Shown piece after piece: positions 1 through 10,207 of a stretch of DNA of 64,000 bases (the stretch's first letter is position 1; every line of letters starts with the position of its first letter). Under the pieces are notes generated by a model. The model was not told the DNA's origin, did not search any database, and saw only the letters and a list, made by a program, of their open reading frames with translations. The position numbers were made by a program, and so were the translations under genes. This DNA is from Spirogloea muscicola (lineage: Eukaryota > Streptophyta > Zygnematophyceae > Spirogloeales > Spirogloeaceae): contig WELB01000116.1 in NCBI GenBank assembly GCA_009602725.1, positions 1 through 64,000 on the forward strand, read 5' to 3'.

Positions 1-35
1 CCAGCCGGCTCCGCCGCAGGCTGACCGACGGCAGC

Positions 36-1410
36 ATGCCCGCCGGCGTGGCGGCGACGTCCAGCGCGCCGCTGAGCCCCAGCAGCTCCGGAAGAGTCCT
101 CCGCACGGTGAACGGCAGCCACGGCTTCACCATCACCGGCTACTCGCTGGCCAAGGGCATGGGCGCCGGCAAGCACGTCGCCAGCGACACGTTCTCGGCC
201 GGTGGCCACGAGTAGGCCGTGTACTTCTTCCCCGACGGCAAGAACGCCCTCGACAGCCCGCAGTACGTCTCGCTCTTCATTGTCCTCGCCAGCGAGGGCA
301 CTGACGTGCGCGCGCTCTTCGAGCTCACCATGCTCGACATGAGCGGCAAGGGCAAGCACAAGGTCCACTCCCACCTCCCTGGGGTGGGGGCCGTACGCCC
401 TCAAGCACCGCGGCAGCATGTGGGGCTACAAGCGCTTCTTCCCGCGGGCTGCATTGGAGGCATCCGACTACCTCAAGGACGACACACTCAACGTCACCTG
501 CACCGTGGGCGTGGTTGTCAGCGGAGCAGAAAGCCCCCGGCAGATCAGCTTCCCTGTGCCCCCTCCTCAGGTCCGTAGCACGCCAGACAGCTAGACAAGC
601 TCTGCGGGCTCTCAGAACGCCCACTTTTGTGCTACACCACATATCACAGGAGGGTAATTGTATTTCCAGGCGTATCGAAAATGTAATCAGTGACTGCAGG
701 GCTGCGAATTGCGCCTCACTTGTGCAGTCCATATGATGGTTTGAGGCATGGTTGCATATCTTGCAGCTTTGAGGGACTACTGCACCTTATCTATGTCCAT
801 CTACCAGTCTTTGCACCATGCAAAATTGGAGATGCATAGGGTGTGGTGCTTAGTGCATGGGAAAGACTTCTTAGTCCGGCAGCTGTGAGTTATGACTTGA
901 TGGCATTGTTGTGGTAGCTACACTTTCCCCTCTGACCTATTCAAAGTGCACATGGGGTGGGCACGCAGATTGGTTCAGATTGGGGAAAGCTTTTGCATGT
1001 AGATGAGTACACAGACGTAGTATCTGAGGTCGGCACGGAAGTTGTAAAGGCTCACAAGCTCAAATTGTCAACCCGTTCACCTGTATTCAAGGTCTGTCTG
1101 CAACCACAACTGATCCTCCTTCGCTTGTAGTGAGTTGCTGACAGAGGGATGCTTAGGTCTTCTGTTTGTGTCTGCAGCATGCCCCTTGAATGCACAAGCC
1201 TTCCCTTTGCCCCTGTTCATTTATGTCGTTGTATGATTCATGACCCCTCTTATAGATTGATCCTGTGAGACATGTCACTTGCTTGATTGGCAGGCTCACT
1301 CCTACGGGCCCATGAGAGAGAAACTCGATGAGAAGCTTTCAATCACTGACGTGGAGGCTCCTGTCTCCCGAGCTCTTCTCCACTACATAAACACGCACTC
1401 GAAACTTTAA
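36..1410 (+). pseudogene. BPM: MATH-BTB (BPM-type) E3 adaptor gene, disrupted
   Basis: BPM proteins bind substrates through a MATH domain and CUL3 through a BTB domain, feeding proteins to ubiquitination. Three exons fit: 36-570, 969-1091 and 1294-1410, all joined in phase 0. Exon 1 starts at an ATG and carries MATH motifs ([17 protein letters not shown], then [11 protein letters not shown] and [14 protein letters not shown]). Exon 2 reads as the BTB core (AHKLKLSTRSPVFK) and exon 3 as its continuation (GPMREKLDEKLSITDVEAPV). Two faults are visible. A TAG at 213-215 replaces the conserved Trp codon before AVYFFPDG. A +1 frame change falls between about 372 and 391, where the residues before GPYALKHRG are also missing. 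The last exon stops at 1408-1410, before the usual C-terminal BACK-like helices; 1411-1620 holds only a vague resemblance to them. The gene is either decayed or miscalled in the assembly. Family assignment is firm; functionality is doubtful. Confidence 0.8.
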
Positions 1411-2640
1411 ATCTTGGGAGGTCTTAACTACTACTCGAAGTGCAAGCCAAGAGACACTAGTGCCGGCCTTTTGTGCCCATCCAGCACGATCGATCTCCAA
1501 GCTGCCTCTAGCTTCGCCCTGGACCACTCTGAGCTTAGCATGCTGCAACTAGCTCATGTAGTGAGCAATGGTGATGACGAGCTGTATGAACCTTCCGTGA
1601 TACGCAGGCCTTAGCATGCTTGCTCTCCGCCTGCGAGTCGTTTCAAAGCACTTTATGAACCATTGAAGTGTATCATATTCAAGACTCTCAAAGGCTTACT
1701 AAATACTTCCCTAGCATCTCTTGATGCAATTGACCTTCACCTGCACCCAATCTCTGTGCTCCAGCAAGTACAAGCCGAGGATTACGACTCATGCCAGCCT
1801 GAGCGGCTGTGGGGGAAGCGCGCCTGCACCGTTATGACTCAGACATTTTTGCAGGCCAGCAAGGTTGATAGAGATGGTGGAGGGATAACTTCGAGGCGTT
1901 AGGCTGTGCGCTCAGAAGAGGCTGTGGCTGCCCTAACAAATCGGCGAGGACTGGGAGGACTGGGCGGAGTCAGCATCCTCGACGAGGCCCACCAGCAGGC
2001 CGGCCTGCAAGGACTGTGTACCACAGTCCACGGCCCGGCCGCCGAGGCCGCAGGGGCGTGCCACCAGCAGTAGCTGGCTGGAGCCAGCTACTGCAGGATG
2101 GGCAGCATCCTCTGCACCAATTGCACCGGGGGGCTCATACGACGGAGCAGGAGGAAGAGGGTTTGGTTGTGGAAGGGCAGACGGTGCGCCTGCCAGTAAG
2201 TGGTCGTCATGAAGAACTAAGGTTGACAGCACTTGTCCTACTTGTGGGGCGAGCTGATGTTCTGCAGGCTCCAATCGGCAGACTGGAAGCTGGCTCTGCA
2301 ATGGAGCTTTCTCAGAGATGGAGCCACCAACTACTGACATTGCTGCGGTGGCATTGCATGTGCCAGGGAGCACGCGCTTCCCTGGTAGGTCGCAGCCTCC
2401 CTGGAAGGACAGAGATCCACACAGAAGTCGCTCAGAAGAGCATCTCTCCTAGTAGTGATATGAGACACGCTTACTTAGTCAAGGCAAAATCGTATGATAC
2501 CGCCTGAACCAAGCATCTGCATTTCATGAGCAAACGAGACGAGCCCGTGTGCTTGGTGGGTAGTGATAAGTCCAAGTAGAGCATGGTCAAGGGCGGGTCT
2601 GTAAGGCAAGGGTTCCTGCACAAGCATGTCAGTAAATCAT
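1411..2640. other. Stretch without a recognised gene
   Basis: Short open frames occur on both strands here, including one across 1933-2373 on the minus strand, but they are compositionally biased and match no family I recognise. Part of 1900-2640 could hold 3' exons of the unidentified minus-strand gene that follows. No RNA gene or repeat was seen. Confidence 0.4.
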
Positions 2641-2659
2641 GCAGCAAACTGCAGTCTGT

Positions 2660-5600
2660 CAGTCATTGGAGATACCATGGCAGCAAGTCGCAGGTGCCCA
2701 TCCTCCTCCACTGACGTGCCATCCATGAGAGAGCAGCCGTCGTCCTCATGACAAGGAAGTTGTGCTCCTGGTACAAGGAGCGCACAGCAAAGGGAGCCTG
2801 CCTTAGGCCCATATCTGAATTTAATATCCCTAAATATTATATCATAACCTATTGTTGTTCATAATAAGTAGCCTCTGCCAGTGGAGTCGCAATTGCAGCA
2901 GCCAAAGGACTCTCACCAGCAGCCACAAGTGACAGTCTAGTATTGCCTTACCATCTGTGCCGCTTGAAGCTTTTGTGGAGGAGCGGCCACAGCAGTGGCA
3001 ACCAGTAGTATCCGAGCTGGCCTTCTTGGTGGCAGTTGGAGAGATAGTGCTCTCAGAAGGGGGTTCGCTCTCAGATGAGAAGCGGAACCGCTGAGTGTGG
3101 GATGACAATGGGGCTGAGCAATGTTGCACGGGCGGCAGTGGATTGCCCTCCATACTTGCGCCGGCCTTGGCGCAGCAAGCCTTTGGTGCCTCAGCACCCG
3201 TGCGAGGTGAGGATGCAGGATCTGCAGCTGAGCTTGTGACAACCGCCCTGTCAAGGTCCACTGAGGCTGACTGTCAGCTGTGTGAAGTGTGCCAAGTGCT
3301 ATCTGCAGAAAGAGAGACTAAGTGGGCTCTGCTTGGCCTCACCTGCTGCTCAGAATGATTTCGTTACTGTTGGTCCTCTGCTGAGAGGAAGCTCCTGGCT
3401 GCTGGCCATCGGCGGCAGCGTCAGTCACAGGGCCCCGGACAGTCCTTGCATCCACTTGGCCCTCCTTTTCTTCGGCCCTCTTTCTCTTCATCGACGGGGT
3501 CGACCGGGGCCCCTGCGAGGTGAGAGGCTCGGCAAGCTGGCTGCCGACGCAGCAGTCTGCCAGTCGTGCTCCCTCGATAACAGCAACAAGTACTTCTGCA
3601 GATGGACTTGCTGCACGCTGTCGGTCGACCTCTACTGCAACTACTCCACGCATGTTCTCGTTGACAGGCCTACTTCCACTCTTGAGCGCTTCTATAATAG
3701 AGCTGCCTAAGCAGCCAAGTGCGCCAAGTCCGCTGTGCACTACAGCTGCTGAGCCCTTCTCATCTTCCAGCCTGCTGCTGCTCAGTGACCCAGATATTTC
3801 ATGGCAGACCTCAACAACACCTTGACTTGCAAGTTGCCTGCCAGAGTTACCGGCAAAGTCTGTGTCCAGTATCTGTCTCTCCTTTGAAGTGGCAAACAGA
3901 TCTTGGGCACTGGTTTCAGCAGCAGCTGCTGGCACATCAGCTTTCGCCAAGGCTTCTCGCACATCAAGCGGATGGTCAACGGCCGCCTCTCGAGTGCCCT
4001 TCTCGGCCGCAGGAGGCTGCTCGCTGTTGCTGAGAGGAAGAGTGCCATCTGGAGGGCCTGGCAGCAGCTCGGCCTCGTACTCCTGAGGGGCAGCCAGACC
4101 AACATGCAGAGGATGCTCCACATCATGTCCATATTCGTGGAGCTTGGCAAGCGGCCGCAGAAGGAAGCTACTCGGCTGTACAGAAAGGTTCTCCCCGCTG
4201 GAGAAATTGCTGATGTTGGCTGGTCGTCGAAGGTGATCTATCTCACTCAAGTTTTGCAAGTCGGAGGACCGACGACAAGGATTCACAGGCCTTGCTTCCT
4301 CAGCTGCTAGAGCCTCACCCGCCGCCACAATCTGATGGATCCTGACCTGATCGTCCCCTCCTCTTGCAGACGCCTTGTCAGCCAGAAGGCCTTCTTTACC
4401 TACAGAGCTTGGTCCTGGCATTGCTTGCTCTTGTGCTGAGGCTGTGACCTGCTCGATGCTCAGCTGCTGTGTCGAGATGCCATTGACCTGATCCCCAGAG
4501 CCTGCCTCTGCCTGCTGTGCCTGCTGCTGGCCAGAAGTGGATCCTTCCCTCCCTCCTCCTTCTGGCAAGGTGCAAGCATCCTCCATCATCTGCAGCACTG
4601 GCTCAGCTGTCTTCCCTGTCAACTTCGAAGTCACAAGTTCTTTCACATCACTAGCTGCATCCAAGGCCTCAGACTGCCTGGTCCAACTTATATCCCCTCT
4701 CATGACTGGCTGGCCGGGGCTTAAGCTGGGCTCTCCAGACTCCTCCTGCTGCACTGAGTAACGTTGGATTCCTTGTGAAATTTTCTCCTGGTGTGCCAAC
4801 TCGAGCTGTTCTACAAAGACCGCCATTGACCTAGCAAATCCAAGAGTTAGCGCTGTCAAAGGCATGCCCAGGGAACAGTCTGCAGATCATCATAAACGCT
4901 GTATGCAACTTGTCATTGAGCATTAGGTCTGCAATTGCATAACACGTTTATATTGCAGCAAGACACCTTGTAACGATCATTTGAAGCCCCCACAGATATA
5001 CAAGCCGAGCCCGCTAGTTTTGCAACAAGCTCAGTCATTAGGCACAGGATAAAGAAGATGTACCGATGATGCATGACACCAGCGCCATCACAGACCGCCA
5101 GCAAACGACTATTAAGTTCCTGCTCAATCTCGCCCCTGCAGAGCAAACACGGCCAGAACTACGATACAAGCTGAGATGGCAATGGAGTTGGTCATGGAGC
5201 CAACTTAGAAAATTCCACAGTCTTGTTGATCTGTGACTAAAAGTCCGACCATGAGCACAGGTGTCGTGCTCATTCTGCTTACAGGATGCGCTTGTCAGCT
5301 GCTAGACGAGGTACGCACTCTGTTTCAAGCTCCTGCATGACACGATTCGCCACCTCATCATCAGATTCGCTGAAGAACGAATGCATGCCTGGAAGAGAAG
5401 AGAGCATCATATCTCACCTGAGCCATGGCAAAGTTGATGGCCGCGAGCTGAGCTGCACTTGCAGCTTGGACCTTGAAGGTGGATCAGGCAGCATGACTTC
5501 CGCGTCAGTCCTTCTGAGGAGTCCTTGAATATGACAGCATCAAGCAGTCCATAGCTCTCAAGCGCGGACGCACTGTGCAGTAGCCCATTGGTATATATAT

Positions 5601-6490
5601 ATAAGCACTCTCTGTGCCTGTGAGAAGCGCACAACTCAGAATGAGCTCGTTCAGTGGCCAGGACCAGAAATCCACCTTGAAGGTCTGGAGCACGCGCTCA
5701 ATCTTCTCAAGAAGCAAGGCACGGCCTGCATTGTTGGCTGACATCTCCCGGCCTGGGCGAAAAGAGCTGGAGCACGTCTCAGAGGCGGCCACTACCACGC
5801 ATGCATACACATGTGCTGGTTTGTGAGGAGCATGTCTGGATGGGATGCTGGCTGCCAGAAGAAGCATGCGTCTGATCTGCATATATTATGTTTTCTCTGA
5901 AAGGGTTTCTTGTGCACTTTTACAAAGAATGCAGTGTTGTCAAGGCTGAACAAGGGAATGTAAAACAATGTCTCCCATCCTGAGCATGGAATGTACCTAG
6001 TACCGGTATGGCAGGTAGGATGAGCGGCTCCTCTGCCAGCCACACTCCATCCCAGGCCTCCTGCAGCTTCTGCACCCCACCACAGCTACATCAGAATATC
6101 GTGGTAACAACTGCCTGAGGAAAGGCAGGATCAGAGGCAAGGTCGGGTTGCAGGCCTTTCCAGATGATTGCAAGTTTGTATCGTCTGCTCTAATCGTTCG
6201 GGTTGTCCTTGACGAGTACTGCAAGCTGCAAAGATGTTACAATCTTCAGACTGGCCTCCACAAGCATCATCTCGCATGAGCTGCACATGCATTGCACGGA
6301 CAACTTCGAGGGCGGCCTTGTAAAAAGAGACGGACGGAAGCTGCAGGCACTACAGCTACTAGATGGCCGGAGAAGCGGCCGATTACCTGGCTCTGGCAGC
6401 AGAACATCTGATAGTGGTGCAGCAGGCGGTCGAGGTGCCTGGCAGCGGCCGCGATGCCGTGCAGCAGCTCCATCTCGAGCTTGTTCTTGG
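2660..6490 (-). CDS. Unidentified multi-exon protein gene
   Basis: Several minus-strand blocks have codon-like sequence bounded by splice sites. They are, from 5' to 3': about 6393-6483 (starts after TTCCTGCAG; KLEMELLHGIAAAARHLDRL; donor GTAATC), about 6210-6330 (FYKAALEVVRAMHVQLMRDD), about 6000-6060 (KLQEAWDGVWLAEEPLILPA), about 5640-5765 (LLLEKIERVLQTFKVDFWSW), 5290-5388 (DDEVANRVMQELETECVPRL), 5048-5130 (GEIEQELNSRLLAVCDGAG) and about 3339-4838. The last is one long open frame of about 500 codons, rich in Ser, Glu, Gln and Ala and probably disordered. A further candidate exon lies at 2660-2830. The helical, leucine-rich blocks suggest an alpha-solenoid scaffold with a disordered tail. 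I do not recognise the family, and exon order and number are tentative. The 5' end may reach into the GC-rich block at 6.7-7.1 kb. Confidence 0.4.
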
Positions 6491-6569
6491 CCCTGCAGGA
6501 ACGGCAAGTTCGCTTTGTACATTCTCGGATTCTGCCTCAGACTTGGACTAGTAGTATGGCTTCAATTAT

Positions 6570-7016
6570 AAGCTGTCATAGATTTACAGCAGCAATGTGA
6601 TTTAACTGCCAATGGCGCATTCCAGCTCGGCTTGTTGCCGCCTCTGCGATAATTGGAATGGATCAATCAAACAGTCTGTGCGCTGAGGCGGCCCTGGCCC
6701 CTTAACACAATACTGCGAGAGCCCGGCGAGACGCCAGATGACTCCAGATGGCATGGACTACGGGTTGGCGCTCGGCCGCCATGCCGGCGGCAGCTTCCGG
6801 GAAGCTGCACCTGGCCCCGACGACGGCCGCGGGAACGGCCAGGGCCGCCGCCACGGCGGACCTCCGCGGCACGGTGGCCATCCCTGGCGGAGCTCGGAGC
6901 CGCCGTCTCTCCAGGGCCTCAGTGCCGTGGCCTGAGGCCTGGGCCTTGACGGCGCCACTCCTCCCGAGCTCCGGCGCCGCGCCGCCAATGCCGCCGCCGC
7001 CAGCGCCGCCGCCAAT

Positions 7017-7047
<31 letters not shown>

Positions 7048-7265
7048 ATGCCGCCGCGGCTTGCGGGAGAGGGGGGGTGGGGCTACTCCTTGAGACTAGT
7101 CTGACTGCGAACCCTAAACCTCAGCCGTGGAGAGCACCTAGGTCTGCAGAGGCACGCCCGCGATCTCCGCCGTGCCCCGCGGCCGCGGCGGCGGCGGCGG
7201 CGTGGCTTAGAGAGGGCCCTCCGCGGCGCAGCTCGTCGGGCTCCTGCATGGCCGTGGCCCGGCCG
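6570..7265. other. GC-rich 5' block with GCC/CGG runs
   Basis: From about 6680 to 7210 the sequence is extremely GC-rich and includes a near-pure GCC run at about 6985-7055. Open frames on both strands give low-complexity Pro/Ala/Arg/Gly proteins, as expected from composition alone. The stretch ends at a single undetermined base at 7266. It probably holds the promoter and/or first exon of the methyltransferase gene (+), and possibly the start of the minus-strand gene to its left. One CCCTAAACC unit occurs at 7112-7120. Confidence 0.5.
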
Positions 7266-7278
7266 NTCGGCTCGTGGC

Positions 7279-9906
7279 GACCCCGGTGCCTGGGCACACT
7301 CGCCGGAGTGGTGGGGCACGCAGGGCGGCGGCTGGGGCCGCAGCCCCGGCGAGGCCGTCTTCCGCGTCGCCTCCGCCGCCGGCAACGGCCTCGTGGCCGT
7401 CACGGCGCACCCCGCCGCCTGGCAGGTCTGCGCCGCTGCAGCCATGGCCTCGTCAGCTGCTGCTCACGTGTCTGCGACGGCTGCGGGCCGGCTGCTCTGT
7501 GGCTAAGGGTCTAGGGTTCGGGTCTAGAGGTTGGGGTTCTATTCTGAGATCCTTAGCTTCCTTAGACAGAATCTGCAGCCGTCAACCATTTCAGTGCCGT
7601 CGTCGTGCGAGAGCTCCTCCGCGTCTGCCGCAAACCGGCTGACGGCAGCTGCTCGCCCAATTCCGGCTCAGGCGCCCGAGCTGGACCTGGGCCTGGCGGC
7701 TGTCCTGGACCAGGCTCCCGGGAGCGGCCTGCACGTCGCTGGGCAGGAGTGGCGCGTGCTGCGCTTCAACGGCGTGACGCGGCAGAGCGTGGCCAAGGTG
7801 ACGGCCGTCATCCGGGGCCCGGGCGAGGTGGCGCTCCGCCAGCAGCCCAATTGCCTCGCCTTTGAGTGTGCGCAGCCGCCCTCGATCGCCTCTGCAGTGA
7901 ATGCCAGCCGCAGAGCCGCTGCTCGTGTGGCTCGTGCTTCCAGTCAGTCAGACAGTCGGTCAATCCAGCTGCACTGCGCGCGATCATCGTGCAGACCCGA
8001 AGTCGATGGTCGCTGCGGGCCTGACCGCTGCCAGCCTGGGCGGCCTGCGGCTGGCGCCGCCTTCGCCCGGCGGCACTCCCGTGCGCATCTTGTGCATTGG
8101 TCTTGGGGGAGGGAGCCTGCCCCTGTTCCTGGCTGACATGCTGCCAGGTGGCTCAACACAGCCTGAACCAACTCCCTCCTCTAGCCCTCAAAGACTTGGG
8201 CTTGGAACTGTTAGCCTTACCTTCTGGCACTTAGCTATTTCTGAAAAATAATTTACCCTGCTCTTCGAGGTATAGCCAACACATCACACAAATTTCTAGT
8301 CAACAAGAATATAACCAGAACAAAGTGTGCACCCAGGGACTCAGTGTCTCAATCCCTACCTTGCACCATAATCCCTGACCTCAATTTACTCAAGGTATTG
8401 AGCTCTAGCTTACTGTGCAAGCATGCAGTCCATGGCGTTGATCTGTGTTGCAGCCCACTGATTGGAGGAAGCCAAAGTAAATGTACTGAGAAGATTGTTG
8501 CTTGGGTGTCTCGTTGCCCACTCTCTTTGCAGCGGCGCTGGTTGACGTGGTAGAGATTGACCCAGCTGTGGCGGACGCTGCGGTAGTAGGCATGGGATTC
8601 CCTGGCAAATCCATCCGCAGTCTTGTGACCAGGACCACAAACCCCGCAGGACCCATGAGTGCATGCAAGCATTCCTCAGTGACAGTGGCAGATGCCGCCG
8701 AGCAAGCCGACATGGACGAGGGGGGGACGAGAGCGCCTGTCATGGAGCTAGCTGACTGGCTGCCAGGCCCCAACGGGGCTGCCGGCGATCAGGAAGCGCA
8801 TCTGGACGACCTCATTTGGGGTTCGCTGAGCAACCGGCTTGCAGTCTTCATTGGCGATGGTGGCGCCTTTGTCCAATGGCGCCTGGCAGAGCATCGCCAT
8901 TGGCGACAGACACTCTGGGCCAACAACAGCAACGTCAAGCAGGCCGCTGCCGCTGATCCCTCTACTGCCCTTGTTGATGAGACGAGGGGGACTACTGTTG
9001 GGTACGACATGGTCTTCGTGGACGCCTATGATGGAGACGATCAAGTCCCTCGGCACCTCTGGGAGCCAGGCGGTGAATTCCTTGCTGGTATTGCCAGCCT
9101 GCTGCATCCCGACCACGGCACAGTAGTGGTGAGCACCATTTGGATTCCGTAGCTAAGGGCTTAGAAGCTGCAAGCTTAGAGGGTTGCTTGTATAGGCAGG
9201 TCAGATTGCCTGTGTCTACTCTTCAAGCACCTGCATTGTCCAAAAGCTCTGGGCCGCAAAAATTTAACAAATCTGGTAATGACACTCTCTCTTTTGGGCT
9301 CTATGCAAGTAGTCACAAATCTATTATCATTGTTCTCAGTAGCTGCACTCATTGCTTGATATCATGACATGGCTCTCCAGGTGAACCTGCACGGTGATGC
9401 TCCGAGCCCCTCCATTGTAGAAAGACTGTCAGGGAAGCATGGCCCAGGCTTTGTGCCCACTCAGCCGCAGGGGCGCATTGTGGCTGACACCTGCCTGGCT
9501 TACCGGTGAGTACGCCGCATCAGAATGCAAAAACCCCCTGATTTTTGCACACTTCTGAGCTTGAATCAGGCCTGCGCGAGCATTCCCTGGTAGCTGGTTG
9601 ATACCTCTGTTACTCGGCAGGGATGCAATCACACCTGGGCGTCATGACGGTATGGCCTTCACGGTGGCCACCTTGTGGCAGCGAAATGTCTGCCTCGTAG
9701 TTTCTCGCGCCAGGAGCAATGCGCATGATCGTGCAAGCAATTATAGCCAGATGCCGCGCAATGCAGATACTAATGCTGCTAAGAAGAATGTTGTGGGTGC
9801 TCTGCGGCAAGAAGCCCGGCGCCTCCAGGAGGGCCTAGGCTTGCCTTTTGATGCTATAGAGCGAGTGTCCCGAGGCTTTCAGCTTGTTGCAGACCTCGCC
9901 AGATGA
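7279..9906 (+). CDS. Spermidine-synthase-like SAM-dependent methyltransferase
   Basis: The protein has a class I methyltransferase (Rossmann) fold of the spermidine-synthase/METTL13-like type. Exons that join in phase: about 7279-7425 (start not visible), 7579-7867, 7995-8147, 8531-9128, 9381-9505 and 9621-9906 (TGA). The second exon has EWRVLRFNGVTRQSVAKV. The third has KSMVAAGLTAASLGGLRL followed by the SAM-binding glycine loop ILCIGLGGGSLPLFLADMLP. The fourth has the acidic ribose-binding strand ALVDVVEIDPAVADAA and later the YDMVFVDAYDGDDQVP strand. The link between these two is long and poorly conserved-looking. The last exons carry the C-terminal lid and oligomer region (GLPFDAIERVSRGFQLV). 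Whether the substrate is a polyamine or a protein lysine cannot be told; the plant homologues I recall are annotated only as SAM-dependent methyltransferases. It converges with the tRNA methylthiotransferase gene, leaving about 300 bp between them. Confidence 0.8.
7500..7550. repeat. Degenerate interstitial telomere-like tract (TTTAGGG type)
   Basis: The stretch has GGGT-rich units resembling worn TTTAGGG repeats. It lies in the intron between 7425 and 7579 of the methyltransferase gene, just after the GC-rich first coding block. Confidence 0.5.
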
Positions 9907-10207
9907 TGCAACCTCAGTGTCCTATCTCCGATTGAGCACTGCATTTGGAGCTTCAGGGCTATGGAGCAATTGACTGCTGTGGGCTTCTGAGACTAAGGGG
10001 AAAGAGAGACAGGGTGAGACAACCAGGAAGAGCCTGAACCTCACTGCTGGAACACGTACTTTTGACTCTTGTGCACGCAATTGTGGCCTTGGCCAACATC
10101 CTGCCAGGGCTGGAAGGACAAACCACTCACGCTTGCCCACAGACATAAGTGCCATGTCAATCAGGCCAACTTGCAAGACCAGAGACCAAGGGGGTGACAA
10201 GTGGATG

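Noticed and set aside
213-215. TAG reassigned to tryptophan
   Set aside because: TAG ends the membrane protein at 17574 and FBN11 at 34415 in expected places, and all other Trp codons seen are TGG.
3339-4865. Intronless 508-residue gene starting at 4865
   Set aside because: The frame opens from an intron; an acceptor near 4838 and helical exons upstream suggest that it is the last long exon of a larger gene.
6985-7055. Proline-, alanine- or glycine-repeat proteins in GCC/CGG runs, here and at 15.35, 29.4, 41.7, 42.3, 46.27, 52.55 and 62.75 kb
   Set aside because: All frames on both strands are open in such runs, so an open frame alone is no evidence of coding.
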